Origin: Ophiosphaerella korrae
Taxonomy: Eukaryota > Ascomycota > Dothideomycetes > Pleosporales > Phaeosphaeriaceae
Assembly (NCBI GenBank): GCA_028456385.1
Contig: JALNQF010000124.1
Span: 1-64,000 of the forward strand
Direction: 5' to 3'
DNA length: 64,000 bases
Shown here: positions 48,202 through 59,418 of the stretch, in pieces
Layout of the letters: each line of letters begins with the position of its first letter
Position numbering within the stretch: the first letter of the stretch is position 1
Translations under genes and position numbers: made by a program
Notes under the pieces: model-generated
Seen by the model: only the letters and a program-made list of their open reading frames with translations
The model's database searches: none
What the model was told of the DNA's origin: nothing

Positions 48202-49389
48202 TATTCGTTATTCGTCGTTATCCCCCCGCGATAGGCATGGTTCTGCACAAAATGGAGGAGGTGGTGAGGCGCCAATGTGGCAGGCGCTCGTAAAGGGGGA
48301 CCTGGCAGCCGAGCAGCTCCTCGAGTCTAGGCGTTGGCGAAGCGAGGAAATTGGCTCGACTAGATGGGTGATGGTCGCCCACGGCGGGTCGCCCTCGTCG
48401 AGTGGGAGCGTGCTGAGCCGGGGCGCATGCAGGAACGGTAGGTGCGTGGGCCAATTACGCGCCGGCCGGCTACTACGATGTGCGGTGCTAGCGATGGGCC
48501 AGTGTCAGCGTGCGCTGCGATATGGAAGTGGTTGTCGTCTGCATGGCGATGGCTGTTTCTGCTGGGCAGGCCGACTATCGCGCACTCCTAAGGCTGTGGT
48601 GACGCCGACGGCCTGTCCATGCCATAATCCTTTGCCAGGCCCTGAGTCGCCTGAAACTCTCCCTGTTGCCGGTTCTGCCTGTTCACGCAGCCCGCGTCAA
48701 CACGTCGGTCCGTTCATCATAATCACCCATCGCAAACCTAATCGCACTTTAAATTGGGCACAGGCAAGCCAACGGGCGGCTTGCATTTTACCTTTCTTTT
48801 TTCGTTCGTCCTGCGGCCTCTGCGCACGCAATCATCCTCAGCCATGGCCCAAAGGAGACGCCCATTTCAGCCAGTGCGCCGATGGAGGAAGGCGTGCCCC
48901 ATGCTTGGCAGGGGTAGCCTTAATGCCTAGCCTGTTGCCACCTGTTGCCACCAAACACATGCCGTCGGCCTCATAACAAGGACCATATTCCACGCCTGTC
49001 CCAGAGCAGTCAGGACTGCTGCAGACTCCTCCTGTCCTCTGTGCCATCTTGAAGAGTGGAAATCATCGGCGTCTGCTCCATGGCCAAACAAACGGCCCCC
49101 CTGCATGTTTGGCCATGGCATGCGCATAACACCCCCACCGATTAATTGACAAATTCCACAGCAAATGAAGTTACGTTCAACGTCCTCAAGCGTGGTTCGA
49201 GCAATGTTTCCCTGATCATAACGGCCGTTGAACATGCTCCTAAGACAGGGGGTATTTGCGTGGGGTGCGCCGATTGCACGAGTCATGTGCCCCACTCAGC
49301 TCGGCAATAACCGATCCCATGCGCTTCACCAAGCGCATCCAACTGACCGTGCATCTCACGTGCTTTCACTGCTCCAGCACCACTTCAAC
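48202..49389. other. Divergent intergenic region between the coiled-coil gene and VPS37
   Basis: 1.2 kb with promoters for both neighbours. The 297-codon open frame at 48083-48976 runs over the first exon of the coiled-coil gene and has no family features. A duplicated TTGCCACC (48947 and 48956) and the pair CATGGCCAAAC and TTTGGCCATGG (near 49079-49117) form a short inverted repeat. Confidence 0.5.
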
Positions 49390-50192
49390 ATGGCCTACCA
49401 ATCTCCGCACCAGCCCCAGGGCTTTTACCAATACAGTGAATCGACCCCGCCGCCGCCTCCGCCAAAGCCACCAGCGCACCCAAGTACCACGCTACTATCA
49501 GGTCCACCACTACCCCCACCCCCACAATTATACGGCAACCAGCATCAATCTTCGCACAATCACCCCCAAAATGCACCTCCAGCTGACCAGCTAGCCGTCC
49601 AGCCGCCAGCCGACGGATGGCTGCCTGACATTCTACGAGACAAAACGTACGTCATCCCAAACCAAACAATGCCAAATACTAACACCCACACAGCACCAAA
49701 GACCTCCATCACATACTCCAAACCCCACCCCTCCAACAAGCCCTCATCCACAACCCAGACACCGCCCACCCCTCCATTCCCGCCTCCACCGCGCCTCTCC
49801 AATCCCTCCTATCCCAAAACATCGCTCTCGCCAAATCCCTGCAACAACTCGAATCCCACCTCCAACATCAGCGCACAACCACACAATCCCGCCTCCTCGC
49901 CCTCCGCGCCCTCGAGCGCCAATGGCACGACAAGCAATCTGAGCAAGATGAAACTCTGCGCGAATTCAGCCCCCCCGCCATGTACCAGCGGCTCAGCGCG
50001 GCAGTCGGCGAGCAAGAGGCCCTATGTCGCGGCCTTGAGGAGAGTTTTCTTGAGGGCGAAGGCGGGGCTGTGGCGAATGAGCGCGAGGTGACGGATTTTG
50101 TGCGGAGGTTGAGGGAGGGACGGAAGGTTGCTTATTTGAGGGCTGAGAGGAAGGAGAGGTGGGATGAGGGGAGAGTTGGGGGGTGGCGGTAG
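49390..50192 (+). CDS. VPS37: ESCRT-I subunit Vps37 (Mod(r) domain)
   Basis: Exons 49390-49646 and 49694-50192 (intron 47 nt, GTACGT..CAG) give 251 residues. The N-terminus is Pro-rich (PPPPPPKPPAHP, then PPLPPPPQLYG). From GWLPDILRDKTTKDLHHIL (about 75) the Mod(r) domain runs to the end: LQSLLSQNIALAKSLQQLES, RALERQWHDKQ, EFSPPAMYQRLSAAV, then a C-terminal helix with TDFVRRLREGRKVAYLRAERK. Vps37 joins Vps23 and Vps28 in ESCRT-I, which sorts ubiquitinated membrane proteins into multivesicular endosomes. The start ATG sits in an AACATGG context. Confidence 0.92.
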
Positions 50193-50913
50193 TAGCACGC
50201 GCGGCATGGGTACCAGACATAGTCTTGCACAAAGACTCGTGCCCTTCCAACACATTGCATCTCGATTTTCCGACTCGTATTATTAAGCAGTGACGGGGTG
50301 TGTTATCATATGCTCTGCCACCCAATTACGCCCAACTCAGCCCTATTAGAAATCTCAATCACTTCGCCTACCCATACGAAACGAAACTGTTCCATTCAGC
50401 AAAACAGCATACGTACGCAAACGCTTCCATCTCCAAACGCGCGCAACAACCCAGCATAGTCAGTTTGTCATGCACCTTGCGTGAAACGAGCATGCGCGCA
50501 AATGGCGACAAGGTAACTCAAACTATAGAACAAAGGAGGGGTTCGTAATCTGCTTCCTACGTGCCGGGACATGGAAGCCTCGTGTAAGGACGAGAGCGTG
50601 TCGCCCATCCGAGCGACCCACATACTTTGCATCGAGATTTCGATAGACGGAAAATACACGTGTTGGACGCCACAGCACTTGTTGAACAGGTGAGCAATTG
50701 CGGACCATGTTCTTGCTGTATCGTGAACCCACTGGGAGCACTCGTGAACGATTGCAGATGAATGGCGTACCGTGTAGGCCTCAGGTATATCGAGGGGTGG
50801 TAAGTACACTTGAAGTAGCACCCACACGAGACACCGCCAAAAAAAAAAAAAAAAAAAATACACACCGGGTATCACTCCGCAATCCGTCCCAACCACCTCA
50901 CAAGCCACCCACC
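50193..50913. other. Convergent 3' regions of VPS37 and CWC25
   Basis: No gene seen. A run of 20 A lies at 50839-50858. Open frames here (50468-50908 and 50557-50865, minus) are low-complexity shadows that include the poly-T of that run. Confidence 0.6.
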
Positions 50914-52068
50914 CTACTCATCACTCACCCGCAACCCCTGTCGCCCGCGAGCAATCGCGTCGCCCAGATTCATATTCGACGCTTGTCCCCGCACACCCGA
51001 AATGAAGCGGCGCCCCCCATCCATATTCTTCTTATGCCTATCTTCCTCCTCCGCGTCCTTGATTTCGAGCTGGCGCACGCGCTCCGCACGCTGTTCCTCG
51101 AGGGACATGGCGGAAGCCTGCATCTTGGCGAGGCGTTCGGCCGCGCTCTCTTTACGCTCTTGTTTGGCGGGCGGGGAGGCACGAGGGCGGTAGGGGCGCT
51201 GTTCGGGGCTGTGGTGGGGTTTGGAGTGTAGGCGGCGTGGGGGGGTGCGGTCGCGGCGCGTGTAGTCTCTGTCATCGCGATCGTCGCAATCGTCGCGTCT
51301 GCGGGGCGAGCGGGAGCGCCTGCGGTCGGTGTCGCGGTGGGCTTTGCGGTAGGGGGATCGGGACTTGGATCTTGTTCGGGAGTCTGAGCGTCTGCTTCTT
51401 GTGGGTTTTTCGTCGCGGTCGTGGTGGCGGTGTCGACGGTCTCGTCTATTGCGGTCGTCGTAATCGTCGTAGTCGTATGATCTTGATCGTGAGCGGTCGC
51501 GTCGGCTGCGGTGTTTGCGCTCTCGGTCTCTTTCCTTGTGCTTTCGATCTCGCTCCTTCTCCTTGGCTCGCTTCTCGTCGTATTTGGCTTGCTTCTGCGC
51601 ATCCTTCATTGCTTTGAGTTGCATTTCCATCTTCTGCTTTTGGATCATGAGAAGGGGGTCCTCAAGCACCTTCTTCTGCGTGTCTCTCGCCGAGTTTGCG
51701 TTCGAGTTACCCACCGCGTCGATGCCAACCGCAGCGCCTTTCTGTAGGCTCTGGGTATCGTTTGACTTTAGCAGATTATCGATCCTTCGCTTTCCAAGTA
51801 GATAGCCTTCGCGCTCCTCGGTGACTGCGCCGCCATCGCCGCCGGGGCCTGCATACATCCAGTCTACACGCTTTGTGACAACCTTGCCGCCAGAAGCCTC
51901 TTGCAACCTCTGTAGCTCTTCGATCTGACGCTCTTCCTCACGCTCTTTCCGCAATTTTTCAATCTGCTTGCGCTCTTCTAACGCTGACTTCTCCTCTTTC
52001 CATACGCGCTCCTGATTCTTTCGCAAATGTGGATGCCATGACTTCTTCAAATTGAGATCACCACCCAT
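50914..52068 (-). CDS. CWC25: Pre-mRNA splicing factor Cwc25
   Basis: One uninterrupted exon of 384 residues. The N-terminus MGGDLNLKKSWHPHLRKNQE and the following helix (VWKEEKSALEERKQIEKLRKE) are the conserved CIR_N-type start of Cwc25; DWMYAGPGGD, GYLLGKRRIDNLL and DPLLMIQKQK follow, all family hallmarks. The second half is Arg/Asp/Ser-rich and ends with RRFISGVRGQASNMNLGDAI. In yeast Cwc25 enters the spliceosome just before the first transesterification and allows that step. The gene shares a 382-bp divergent promoter with ESF2. Confidence 0.95.
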   Translation of the reverse strand: MGGDLNLKKSWHPHLRKNQERVWKEEKSALEERKQIEKLRKEREEERQIEELQRLQEASGGKVVTKRVDWMYAGPGGDGGAVTEEREGYLLGKRRIDNLLKSNDTQSLQKGAAVGIDAVGNSNANSARDTQKKVLEDPLLMIQKQKMEMQLKAMKDAQKQAKYDEKRAKEKERDRKHKERDRERKHRSRRDRSRSRSYDYDDYDDRNRRDRRHRHHDRDEKPTRSRRSDSRTRSKSRSPYRKAHRDTDRRRSRSPRRRDDCDDRDDRDYTRRDRTPPRRLHSKPHHSPEQRPYRPRASPPAKQERKESAAERLAKMQASAMSLEEQRAERVRQLEIKDAEEEDRHKKNMDGGRRFISGVRGQASNMNLGDAIARGRQGLRVSDE

Positions 52069-52450
52069 GTTTGCGGCCTGGCGAAGTGTCGCGCAAAGTG
52101 ATTATATTGCTAAGTATAATGTGAAAGTGTTTTTCCAATGCCTATGGCTACCCAGTTGTTTGAAGGTGGTGAGATTTTGAGTGAGGGTAGTTGTAGTTGG
52201 GGAGTAACCGTCGAGAAAGAAAGCGGAAGGCGCGCCACTGCGACCAGCCATCTGCCAAGCCACTATAAGTTCACCTCCGAACGCTCCCCGCAAAAGTTTC
52301 TGGCAAGAACCTCACCAGCAAGCAACAAATCTCACCACCAACACACGGAAAGGCTCACCAAAGATCTAGAACAGAAGCCTACTCCCTTGTGTCGGCACGT
52401 AATTGCAATACTCTTGGGCCGCACTAGTATTGGAGAAAGTTGCCATTCAC
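52069..52450. promoter_or_regulatory. Divergent promoter between CWC25 and ESF2
   Basis: 382 bases separate the two start codons, so both genes must use this interval. No TATA box or distinctive operator is apparent. Its 3' part (about 52285-52400) is rich in CACCA and CTCACC, as leaders in this region often are. Confidence 0.6.
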
Positions 52451-53401
52451 ATGGCAACTAGGAAACGCAATGAGTGGCTCGACGCCGACGAGAGCGAGGA
52501 CGACGAAAGGGGCTATGATTCGGAGGAAGAGAGCAGGGCGCGTGTAATTCCCTCCAAAAAGCGGCAAAAGGTTGACCATGCGTCTGAAGAGGAGGGAGAC
52601 GACAACGACCTCCAAGAGGACTTCGATAACGAAGATATTCCAGACTATTCCAAGAATTCTGAGCTTGCACAGCTCGAGAAGCTCGCTGCGGGCCTCCCCT
52701 CGAATCTCAAACTTCAATCTACAAAATTCAGCCAACCGACCTCACTTTCAGCGCCGAAGAAAGACAAATCTGGCGTCATATACCTCTCCCGCGTACCGCC
52801 CTTCATGAAACCCACCGTCCTCCGCTCTCTCCTTACACCGTATGGCGCTGTCGGAAAAATCTTCCTAACGCCCGAACCTGCTGCCTCTCGAACACAACGT
52901 CTGCGTGGGGGTGGCACGCGGCGCAAACTGTTTCTTGACGGATGGGTTGAGTTTCTGCACAAACGCGACGCCAAATACGTAGCCGACAATCTCAATGCGC
53001 AAACCATGGGTGGCAAGAAACGCGGCAGGTGGCATGACGAGGTATGGAACATCAAATATCTAAGCGGAATCAAGTGGAATCACCTTGTCGAAACAATCCA
53101 GAATGAGAACGCAGAGCGGGCGGCAAGACTTCGCGTCGAGATTTCGCGCGGAAAGTCAGAGAACAAAGCATTCTTGGAGAACTTGGAAATGGGCAAGATG
53201 ATTCAAGGAATCGAGGCGAAGAAGAAGGAAAAGAATGATAGAGATGATAACGCTGTTGGCAAAGAGGCAACGGAGGAGGTTGTGGAGAAGAAAGCGAAGA
53301 AACCAAGGAGAGAGTTTGTTCAGCACGGAGTTACGACAAAGGGAGCGAAGAAGCCGGAACCAGGGCAAGACGTCAATAGAGTGCTGAGTAGTATGATGTG
53401 A
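52451..53401 (+). CDS. ESF2: 18S rRNA processing factor Esf2 (ABT1 family)
   Basis: Single exon, 316 residues from ATG at 52451. An in-frame ATG at 52403 would add 16 residues, but MATRKRNEWLDADESEDD fits the acidic start of the family better. An acidic N-terminus (1-95) is followed by an RRM (about 106-200: GVIYLSRVPPFMKPTVLRSL, YGAVGKIFLTPE, GWVEFLHKRDAKYVADNLN) with the family's long loop. After it come WHDEVWNIKYLSGIKWNHLVE and a Lys-rich tail. Esf2 works in the nucleolus with the helicase Dbp8 in small-subunit processome function. It is convergent with SYF2, 203 bp away. Confidence 0.95.
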   Translation: MATRKRNEWLDADESEDDERGYDSEEESRARVIPSKKRQKVDHASEEEGDDNDLQEDFDNEDIPDYSKNSELAQLEKLAAGLPSNLKLQSTKFSQPTSLSAPKKDKSGVIYLSRVPPFMKPTVLRSLLTPYGAVGKIFLTPEPAASRTQRLRGGGTRRKLFLDGWVEFLHKRDAKYVADNLNAQTMGGKKRGRWHDEVWNIKYLSGIKWNHLVETIQNENAERAARLRVEISRGKSENKAFLENLEMGKMIQGIEAKKKEKNDRDDNAVGKEATEEVVEKKAKKPRREFVQHGVTTKGAKKPEPGQDVNRVLSSMM

Positions 53402-53604
53402 GGGACCAGAAAAGTGTAGAAGAAATGATACCATACGATCTGAATCAAATTCGTATATCCGTTCCCAAAACTAGTTACTCATAGTAAAGTCTACAATGCT
53501 TTTCTGACTATCAGCGGCCACGAAATCCAACGCCGCCCATTGAAAAATGCCAATTCGCAATCAGGGTATAGTATAATCACCATCTCTTCCAAACCACACA
53601 GACA

Positions 53605-54462
53605 TCATATCGCCGTCCCCCGCTCAAAGCTCTCTCGAATCTCCGTCGTATACCGATTGTAGAACCGCGTCAACTTGTCGTTAAACTGCTTGTTCTTCTG
53701 GTTGATATACGTAACATCCCCAGCGTCCTGCTCGTCGCGTATGCCTCTTGCCGCCCGTGCCTTGAGCCGCGCCTTCTCGCCCTTCTCCAAATCATCGACC
53801 AGCTTATCAATAGCCTCCTTGCTCGGCTTGTGGTCGTGCGAATACGACTCCTCCGCCGGCGTGTTGATCTGGTTGTTGAGTGGATTAACCGTGTACAAAT
53901 CGCCCGACGGAGACTCAATGAGTTGCAGTAGCCCAGACTGCACTTGTCGCTGGAGCTTCTCTGCTTTCTGGCTGGCGTAGCTTTCGAGGTCAACCTTGTC
54001 CATTTGCTTGAGCTGGCGCTTGTACACCTTGTTCGCTTCCTTTGTGTAGTCTGCGAATGCGACGTTGTCTCTGCTCCGCGCCTTCTTGGCCATGCGCTTG
54101 TCCCAGCTTTCGCTTTCTTCAATGGTGTAATCCCAGTTTCGCTTGCGCTCAAAGTCGGGGTCTTCGGATTTCAGTAACTTGTAGGAGGCTTTGTCGTGCG
54201 CATCTTGGAGCTTGGATATTTGTGTCAGGCGGGCGGTGCGGTCTTCGGCGTCGCGGACTTCTTTCTCGGTGGCTTTGCGACCGGTTTCTTTCTGCGCTTG
54301 GAGTGTCTTGAAGCGCGCCATGCGGGCTGCGAGCGCGGCTTTGGCATCCGAAGGCGCGGGCTTGCTAGCATCTGAGGTAGGCTCAGCCTCGCCCGTGGGG
54401 GGAGTTGGCCCTAGTTCGGGCATAGTTTCTGGAGATTCTTGTGACTTTTCTACATTGGCCAT
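53605..54462 (-). CDS. SYF2: Pre-mRNA splicing factor Syf2
   Basis: Single exon, 285 residues. After a Pro/Glu-rich N-terminus (1-40) the family core follows: RMARFKTLQAQKETGRKAT, WDYTIEESESWDKRMAKKAR, NVAFADYTKEANKVYKRQLK, and the C-terminal SGDLYTVNPLNNQINTPAEE and DVTYINQKNKQFNDKLTRFY. The length matches other fungal Syf2 proteins. Syf2 is a component of the Prp19-associated complex and takes part in pre-mRNA splicing and cell-cycle progression. It is the second spliceosome gene within 4 kb. Confidence 0.95.
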   Translation of the reverse strand: MANVEKSQESPETMPELGPTPPTGEAEPTSDASKPAPSDAKAALAARMARFKTLQAQKETGRKATEKEVRDAEDRTARLTQISKLQDAHDKASYKLLKSEDPDFERKRNWDYTIEESESWDKRMAKKARSRDNVAFADYTKEANKVYKRQLKQMDKVDLESYASQKAEKLQRQVQSGLLQLIESPSGDLYTVNPLNNQINTPAEESYSHDHKPSKEAIDKLVDDLEKGEKARLKARAARGIRDEQDAGDVTYINQKNKQFNDKLTRFYNRYTTEIRESFERGTAI

Positions 54463-54966
54463 GTTGACGTGCGTGACTAAACATAGTAAGGAACTAAGGC
54501 TTGATTCGAGAAATGTGAGAGGTTGCTATTGCCAAGACCTTAGCTCGAAGCAATCATCCTCACAATCGACTTCCTCCACCACACTACATCTTCACTTCCC
54601 CGGAGAATAGCCTATTTAGGAAACTTACTTGTTAGGGCCACCATTGTCTGTTGTCATGCAACCACTACCAGCTGTCGGCAGTGATGAAATATGCATAGAT
54701 GTCTCGTTTCCAAATGAATGGGACCGAATTGAATTCACCAGAGCTATCTTTTACTCAACGAATTGCGCTTTTATACCCCTCTTTCTTTCCTAAATTGAGT
54801 GGTCTCAGATGTAACCATCTTATAGAATCGTATCGAAATTGTTTAGTTGCACTGTAAATGATTACCACTAGCGCATGATAGTGAGACTTATACACAAAGG
54901 CTGGCAATGTCCTAGGTCCCGCAGTCCCGTTATTCAGATTCTGGTATCCTTTGTTAGAGCTCCATC
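54463..54966. other. Intergenic region between SYF2 and the P450 pseudogene
   Basis: No gene seen. It contains the SYF2 promoter (minus) and whatever promoter once drove the P450. Composition drops to more AT-rich here, marking the end of the core block. Confidence 0.5.
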
Positions 54967-56563
54967 ATGGATGCTACCAACTCGAGTTTCCTTCTTCTCG
55001 GCCCGCTTTCCGCTGTTGCTCTGCACGAGGCTGTGTTGCGGCGGGTTGAAGTGGATTTTCTGGCCTCACCAATTATCATCACTTCCAGTATTGTGTATAC
55101 GGCATTTGTTTACTACGTTGCCATTTACCCTGCAACGCTAGCATTCATATCTTTCTGGGTCCCATTGTGGCTGTACATTGGCTTTTACCGCATCTTCTTC
55201 CACCCACTGCGGACGTTCCCAGGGCCTTTTAAAGCAAGGCTATCGAAATGGTGGACCATAAAGCAGACTTTAGCAGCTAACTTGCATTTCCATCGAATTC
55301 AGCAACAGCTACAGAAAGAATATGGAGACTTTGTGAGGACAGGTATGCATGCAAAGCTAGAGACACGATGGAACCCAATCAAACTCGTGACAGGCAATTT
55401 CATCGCCAACGGCGCAGGGTTTGGGATAATGCGTTTAAAGCTTGTCAGTATATTTGCATATGTCATCTACACGACAATTTTTTGACTTTGTCAAGCTCTG
55501 TTTGATTTCGCCCCTCGCATCGAAGAATTTACAGACCAACTCCTCACTCGTTTGCGAAGCCACGAAGGTCAGCCTGTGCCGCTGTTGAAATATACAACAT
55601 ACTACGCATACGATGTGATACAAGATTTGGCATTTGGGAAACCAATGGGGTTTACCATGGGCGACTTGAACGACGTTGCCGACAGCATCTTAAAAATTAT
55701 GACAGAAAGTGTCCATGTTATGGGCGTGTTGCAACATATACCGTGGCTAATAAAAGCGCTTTTTGTCATAATGTCTCGCGTAGGGCCCATGAAAAAATGG
55801 ACTGACTATTCTGTTGGCGAAATGAAAGCGCGAATAGCAGTATGTTCTTTGCTTTGATTGCAAGTAGATTCTCAATACTAAGACCATCACAGCGCAAAAA
55901 CACCAAGACAGATTTCATGGCACACCTGATGATCCGGAAGGTCGAGCTCTACTCTACGGCGACTCGCGCCTCATTCTCAGCGCTGGAAGCGAAATCGTCG
56001 CCACCGCCATGGATTTGATTCTCATACATCTCGTCACCCATCCCAAATACCTGCGCGCCATCCGCGACGAGTTCTGCGCGAACGCCTCGACATACAACTG
56101 CCAGCATCCTCTTCCCCTCCTCGACGCCATAATCAATAAGTCCATGCGTGTGTGGCCCTCTGTCTTTTTTGCACCACAACGAGTCACTCCTCCAGAGGGT
56201 CTCAGTATTAACAGCCGCTTTATCTCCGGGAACATGATTGTCCAGACGCCTCACTTTTCGTTGTATCGGGATCCAAGAAACTTTGTCAAGCCGGATGAGT
56301 TCATTCCTGAGCGATGGCTCGATCGACCAGAGCTGGTTCTTCGGAAAGAGGCATTTTTCCCGTTCATGACGGGGCCGTATAGTTGTGCGGGCAAGGCGTT
56401 AGCATGGATGGAAATGGGGAGTGTGGTTGGGAGAGTGGTGAGTGAATTTGATCTCGAGCTTCCAGAGGATTTTGATAGCAGGGTGTATTGGGATGGTATT
56501 CAGTATCAACTTGCGGCTAGAAACACACAGCAGAGTGTAAGCTTTCTGAGTGTCAAAACCTAG
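54967..56563 (+). pseudogene. Cytochrome P450, decayed (internal deletion, frameshift, ExxR lost)
   Basis: The N-terminus has the membrane segments (FVYYVAIYPATLAFISFWVP) and the FFHPLRTFPGPF hinge, then FVRTG at about 55340. The next readable part is HRQRRRVWDNAFKA at about 55410, in another frame, so roughly 50 residues of the family are missing. The middle (55495-55840) is intact, with QHIPWLIKALF and DYSVGEMKAR. A further one-base loss near 55925 shifts the frame, after which RALLYGDSRLILSAG continues to the end. In the I helix AGSDT is AGSEI, and the ExxR Glu is Lys (NKSMRVWPS; GAG to AAG). PERW and the heme loop FPFMTGPYSCAGKALA, with the ligand Cys, survive. Combined defects mean no active enzyme. 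The former substrate cannot be told. Confidence 0.85.
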
Positions 56564-58241
56564 TTGTCGGTGTATGATACGAGGTCATTCTTAGATTGCT
56601 GTGTTGTCGTATCTTTACATCGGTAGAAGTCAATCGGGGCCGCAAAAGAGGATGAATGTGATGCAAATAGCCATAGGCTCCTCTTCTAACGCGGTCAAGA
56701 AAGCGAGTGTAATTTTGATGAAGCTCTTTTACCATCAAATTTTTTATGCTGCTGTATTGCTTGACGTCAAACTTGTGCACATGTTCCCAGCCTCGCCCTA
56801 AAATCACGCGTAGTCCTCCATATTACGACCACAAAGCGTCATACTTCCCATACTAATTGATCTAGGGCAATTTGATCTTCTTGGTGTATTTGTACAGAAT
56901 AAAGGTGGTTTCCGCGTGCGATCACGATTGCCATTATGTTTGGTGTGCGTGCGCTGGACTTTTCGCAGTTCTTGATATAAGATCAGGCATAGAATGGGTA
57001 GTGAGCGCTGCGTAACTAGAGCCAGCCTTTTTCTCAATCAGCTACCTGCTGTTTTTGACAATGTTCACGAGCCGCAACGCACAAGGGATTTTGGTGACGA
57101 AGGATCGGGCCAATCAAATAGTTGACTAACCCCGATACGTCGATCTCAACCGCCCACGCCCAAGGTTTAGGGCACTAGTTTGCATAAGACCATTATGATT
57201 TACCTATTATCATGCAATTCTTGATGCTGATTTCATCATGAGTAAGTATCCCTGCATTTTACTGGGCCCATATGTCCACACCGCCCTCTGTCCAAACTTT
57301 CGACGCACACTTCGCGTCATTACCCTCTCTAAACAAACGTTATTCCTTTTATCCGATTTGCGATCGTTCCAGTAATAGCTTGGGTGGCTTGGGCAGGACA
57401 ACAATCGGAGCGTTCGGATACTCAGATATGGCACTAGTGTATGCGGCATTTAGCAGGTTTCCAGGATTCCATGGAGAGTTCTCGTTAGTCTGGAAATAGC
57501 ATGGAATACGCGTCGAATGTTTTTGAGCGTACCTGGTTAAGAGGCGAGGAAATGTTCTAGTTTGAAAAAAGATTTTGTCGCTTGCCTTTTGCTGATTGGA
57601 AGGATGGGTGTCACGTGATCTTGGCTGACCTCAGATCTACCTGCCACGGTGTTTACAAGCATCGATTTCCACCATTCATATCAATGAAAGCTCCTACCCA
57701 GTCTACACCAACATTCCCCAAGAACACAAGAATCTTCGAATACTGCTTAGGAGCAAGAATGGCCGAACGCATCCGACGATCCTGGAGTGCCACCAGCTCG
57801 CATATCCCTTGATTAAATGCTACTACGCACTGATTCACTTCACTTATATGAGTATTACCCCCCGCTGGCCGTTTTGCGTTTAAAATACATATTCTTTGAA
57901 TGTTGAGTTCCAATGATATGGTCAAGGCTAGCACTAGTCGGACCGTATCTACCCCAAATCTCGGCACCCAATTCAGGAGTCTGACCGTGCCAATCTTCTT
58001 GTTCGGAACATCTCCAGAATGCCAGATCCCCCACTTCTTGACTCCTCCATCTTCAAGATCAGCCTGAATTGTAGGTCCGACAGAGTACGTGGTTGTTGTC
58101 GTATAGATTGTAGTTCTGTCTTTTGCCTACCTATATAATCCCTACCTTGATCACATTGGAAACGACAGCTTCCTATACTGGAGTTCAAACTGCAGCCTCT
58201 GTTTATCATTCATAGCCCCAAATCTATCAACGTCAAGTACA
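56564..58241. other. 1.7-kb region without a supported gene
   Basis: Short open frames on both strands (for example 57210-57449 minus, 57272-57499 plus, 57653-57967 minus) overlap one another and show no domain. The right end carries the GH43 promoter with a TATATAA site. Confidence 0.5.
58132..58138 (+). promoter_or_regulatory. TATA-box candidate for the GH43 gene
   Basis: TATATAA about 104 bases before the ATG at 58242, in an otherwise mixed-composition region. Confidence 0.4.
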
Positions 58242-59418
58242 ATGTCCTACGCCGTCCAACCTTACGACCCTCCGGTCATTAGCACCTTTCACCAAGCTGA
58301 TCCCGCAGCCCACGTGTGGAAGCACAACCCTAATACCGTTTACATTTATGGATCTCATGATTGGAATTCATCCGTCGCCCAAGACGATGTCGGATCCCAG
58401 GTTCGTGTATTCAATGTCAAAAACATAAATTCTCACAAGCTGACAAAATAATAGTATGACATGAAGGATTACCACGTGCTTATCCAGGTCGATATAACGA
58501 AACCGGCCAAAGTCTCCAACAAGGTATTGCTTGGCTTCCACTTCATTCAGAATTGTATGTTAACCTCTGATCAGATTCTTGATGTTACAGACGTTCCTTG
58601 GGCACAGAAGCAACTGTGGGCACCCGACGCGACTGAAAAGGGCGGTAAATACTACCTGTTCTTTCCAGCCAAAGACCCAGAGGGTGTCTTCAGAATTGGT
58701 GTCGCCAAATCCGACACACCAGACGGTAAATTCAAGGCCGAGAAGAGCTACATTCCAGGAACTTATAGCATTGATCCCGCCGTTTTGGCTGACACTGACG
58801 GCTCTCACCATCTCTACTTTGGCGGAATTTGGGGTGGTCAGCTTCAAGCTTGGCCCAACAACGTTTTGGTAAGCATTGAGAATAAAACCAATCTGTGGCA
58901 AAACTAACCCTCAAAATTAGAACAAAACAGCTTTTGGGCCCAACTCGCCCAAGTCTGGCCTAGCCCTAGGACCGCGTTACGCCAAATTGTCATCGGATTT
59001 GCTGAGTCTCGACACCAAAGTCAAGGAGTTGGTTATCTACGACAAGGATGGTCAAGTCATGCAAGCGAACAGTTCCCGCCGCTTCTTCGAAGGCCCTTCT
59101 ATCAACCAAGTCGGCGATAACTACTATCTGCAATACTCTACTGGTGATTTCCATACGGTCGAAATCGCCGTTGGAAAGAAGCCAGACGGACCATTCCACT
59201 GGAACTCTACTCTTCTGCAACCCGTCAAAGGCTGGACTACGCATCAATCAATCACTAAATTCAAGGACGACTGGCTACTGTATTATGCAGATGCATCGCT
59301 GTCCGGCCAGGACAACCTCCGCAACACAAAGGTTAGGAAGCTTGTCTACGAGAAGGGTACTTTCAGTCTAGCTCAACCGCAACCTGTTGAGCCTAAGACG
59401 AAGAGGTTTTGGGCATAA
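58242..59418 (+). CDS. Glycoside hydrolase family 43-type enzyme, no signal peptide
   Basis: Four exons, 58242-58400, 58455-58523, 58575-58868 and 58921-59418 (introns 54, 51 and 52 nt), give 339 residues. The five-bladed beta-propeller signature residues are in place: Asp20 in QADPAAHVW (general base), Asp143 in YSIDPAVL (pKa modulator) and Glu231 in FFEGPSI (general acid). Other family pieces are YIYGSHDWNSS, WAPDATEKGGKYYLFFPAKD, YFGGIWGGQL and WTTHQSITKFKDDWLLYY. There is no signal peptide, so it is likely intracellular and may act on imported xylo- or arabino-oligosaccharides; the substrate is inferred. The second intron is a multiple of three with no stop, so retention would add 17 residues. 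The gene is intact between two decayed stretches. Confidence 0.9.

Noticed and set aside
48083..48976. 297-codon open frame, plus strand
   Set aside because: Runs antisense over the first exon of the coiled-coil gene and through the divergent promoter; no family features.
58401..58451. GH43 first-exon frame read through to its stop as a 69-codon protein
   Set aside because: Splicing at 58400/58455 restores the conserved DDVGSQ-YDMKDYHV junction; the read-through is only the intron.
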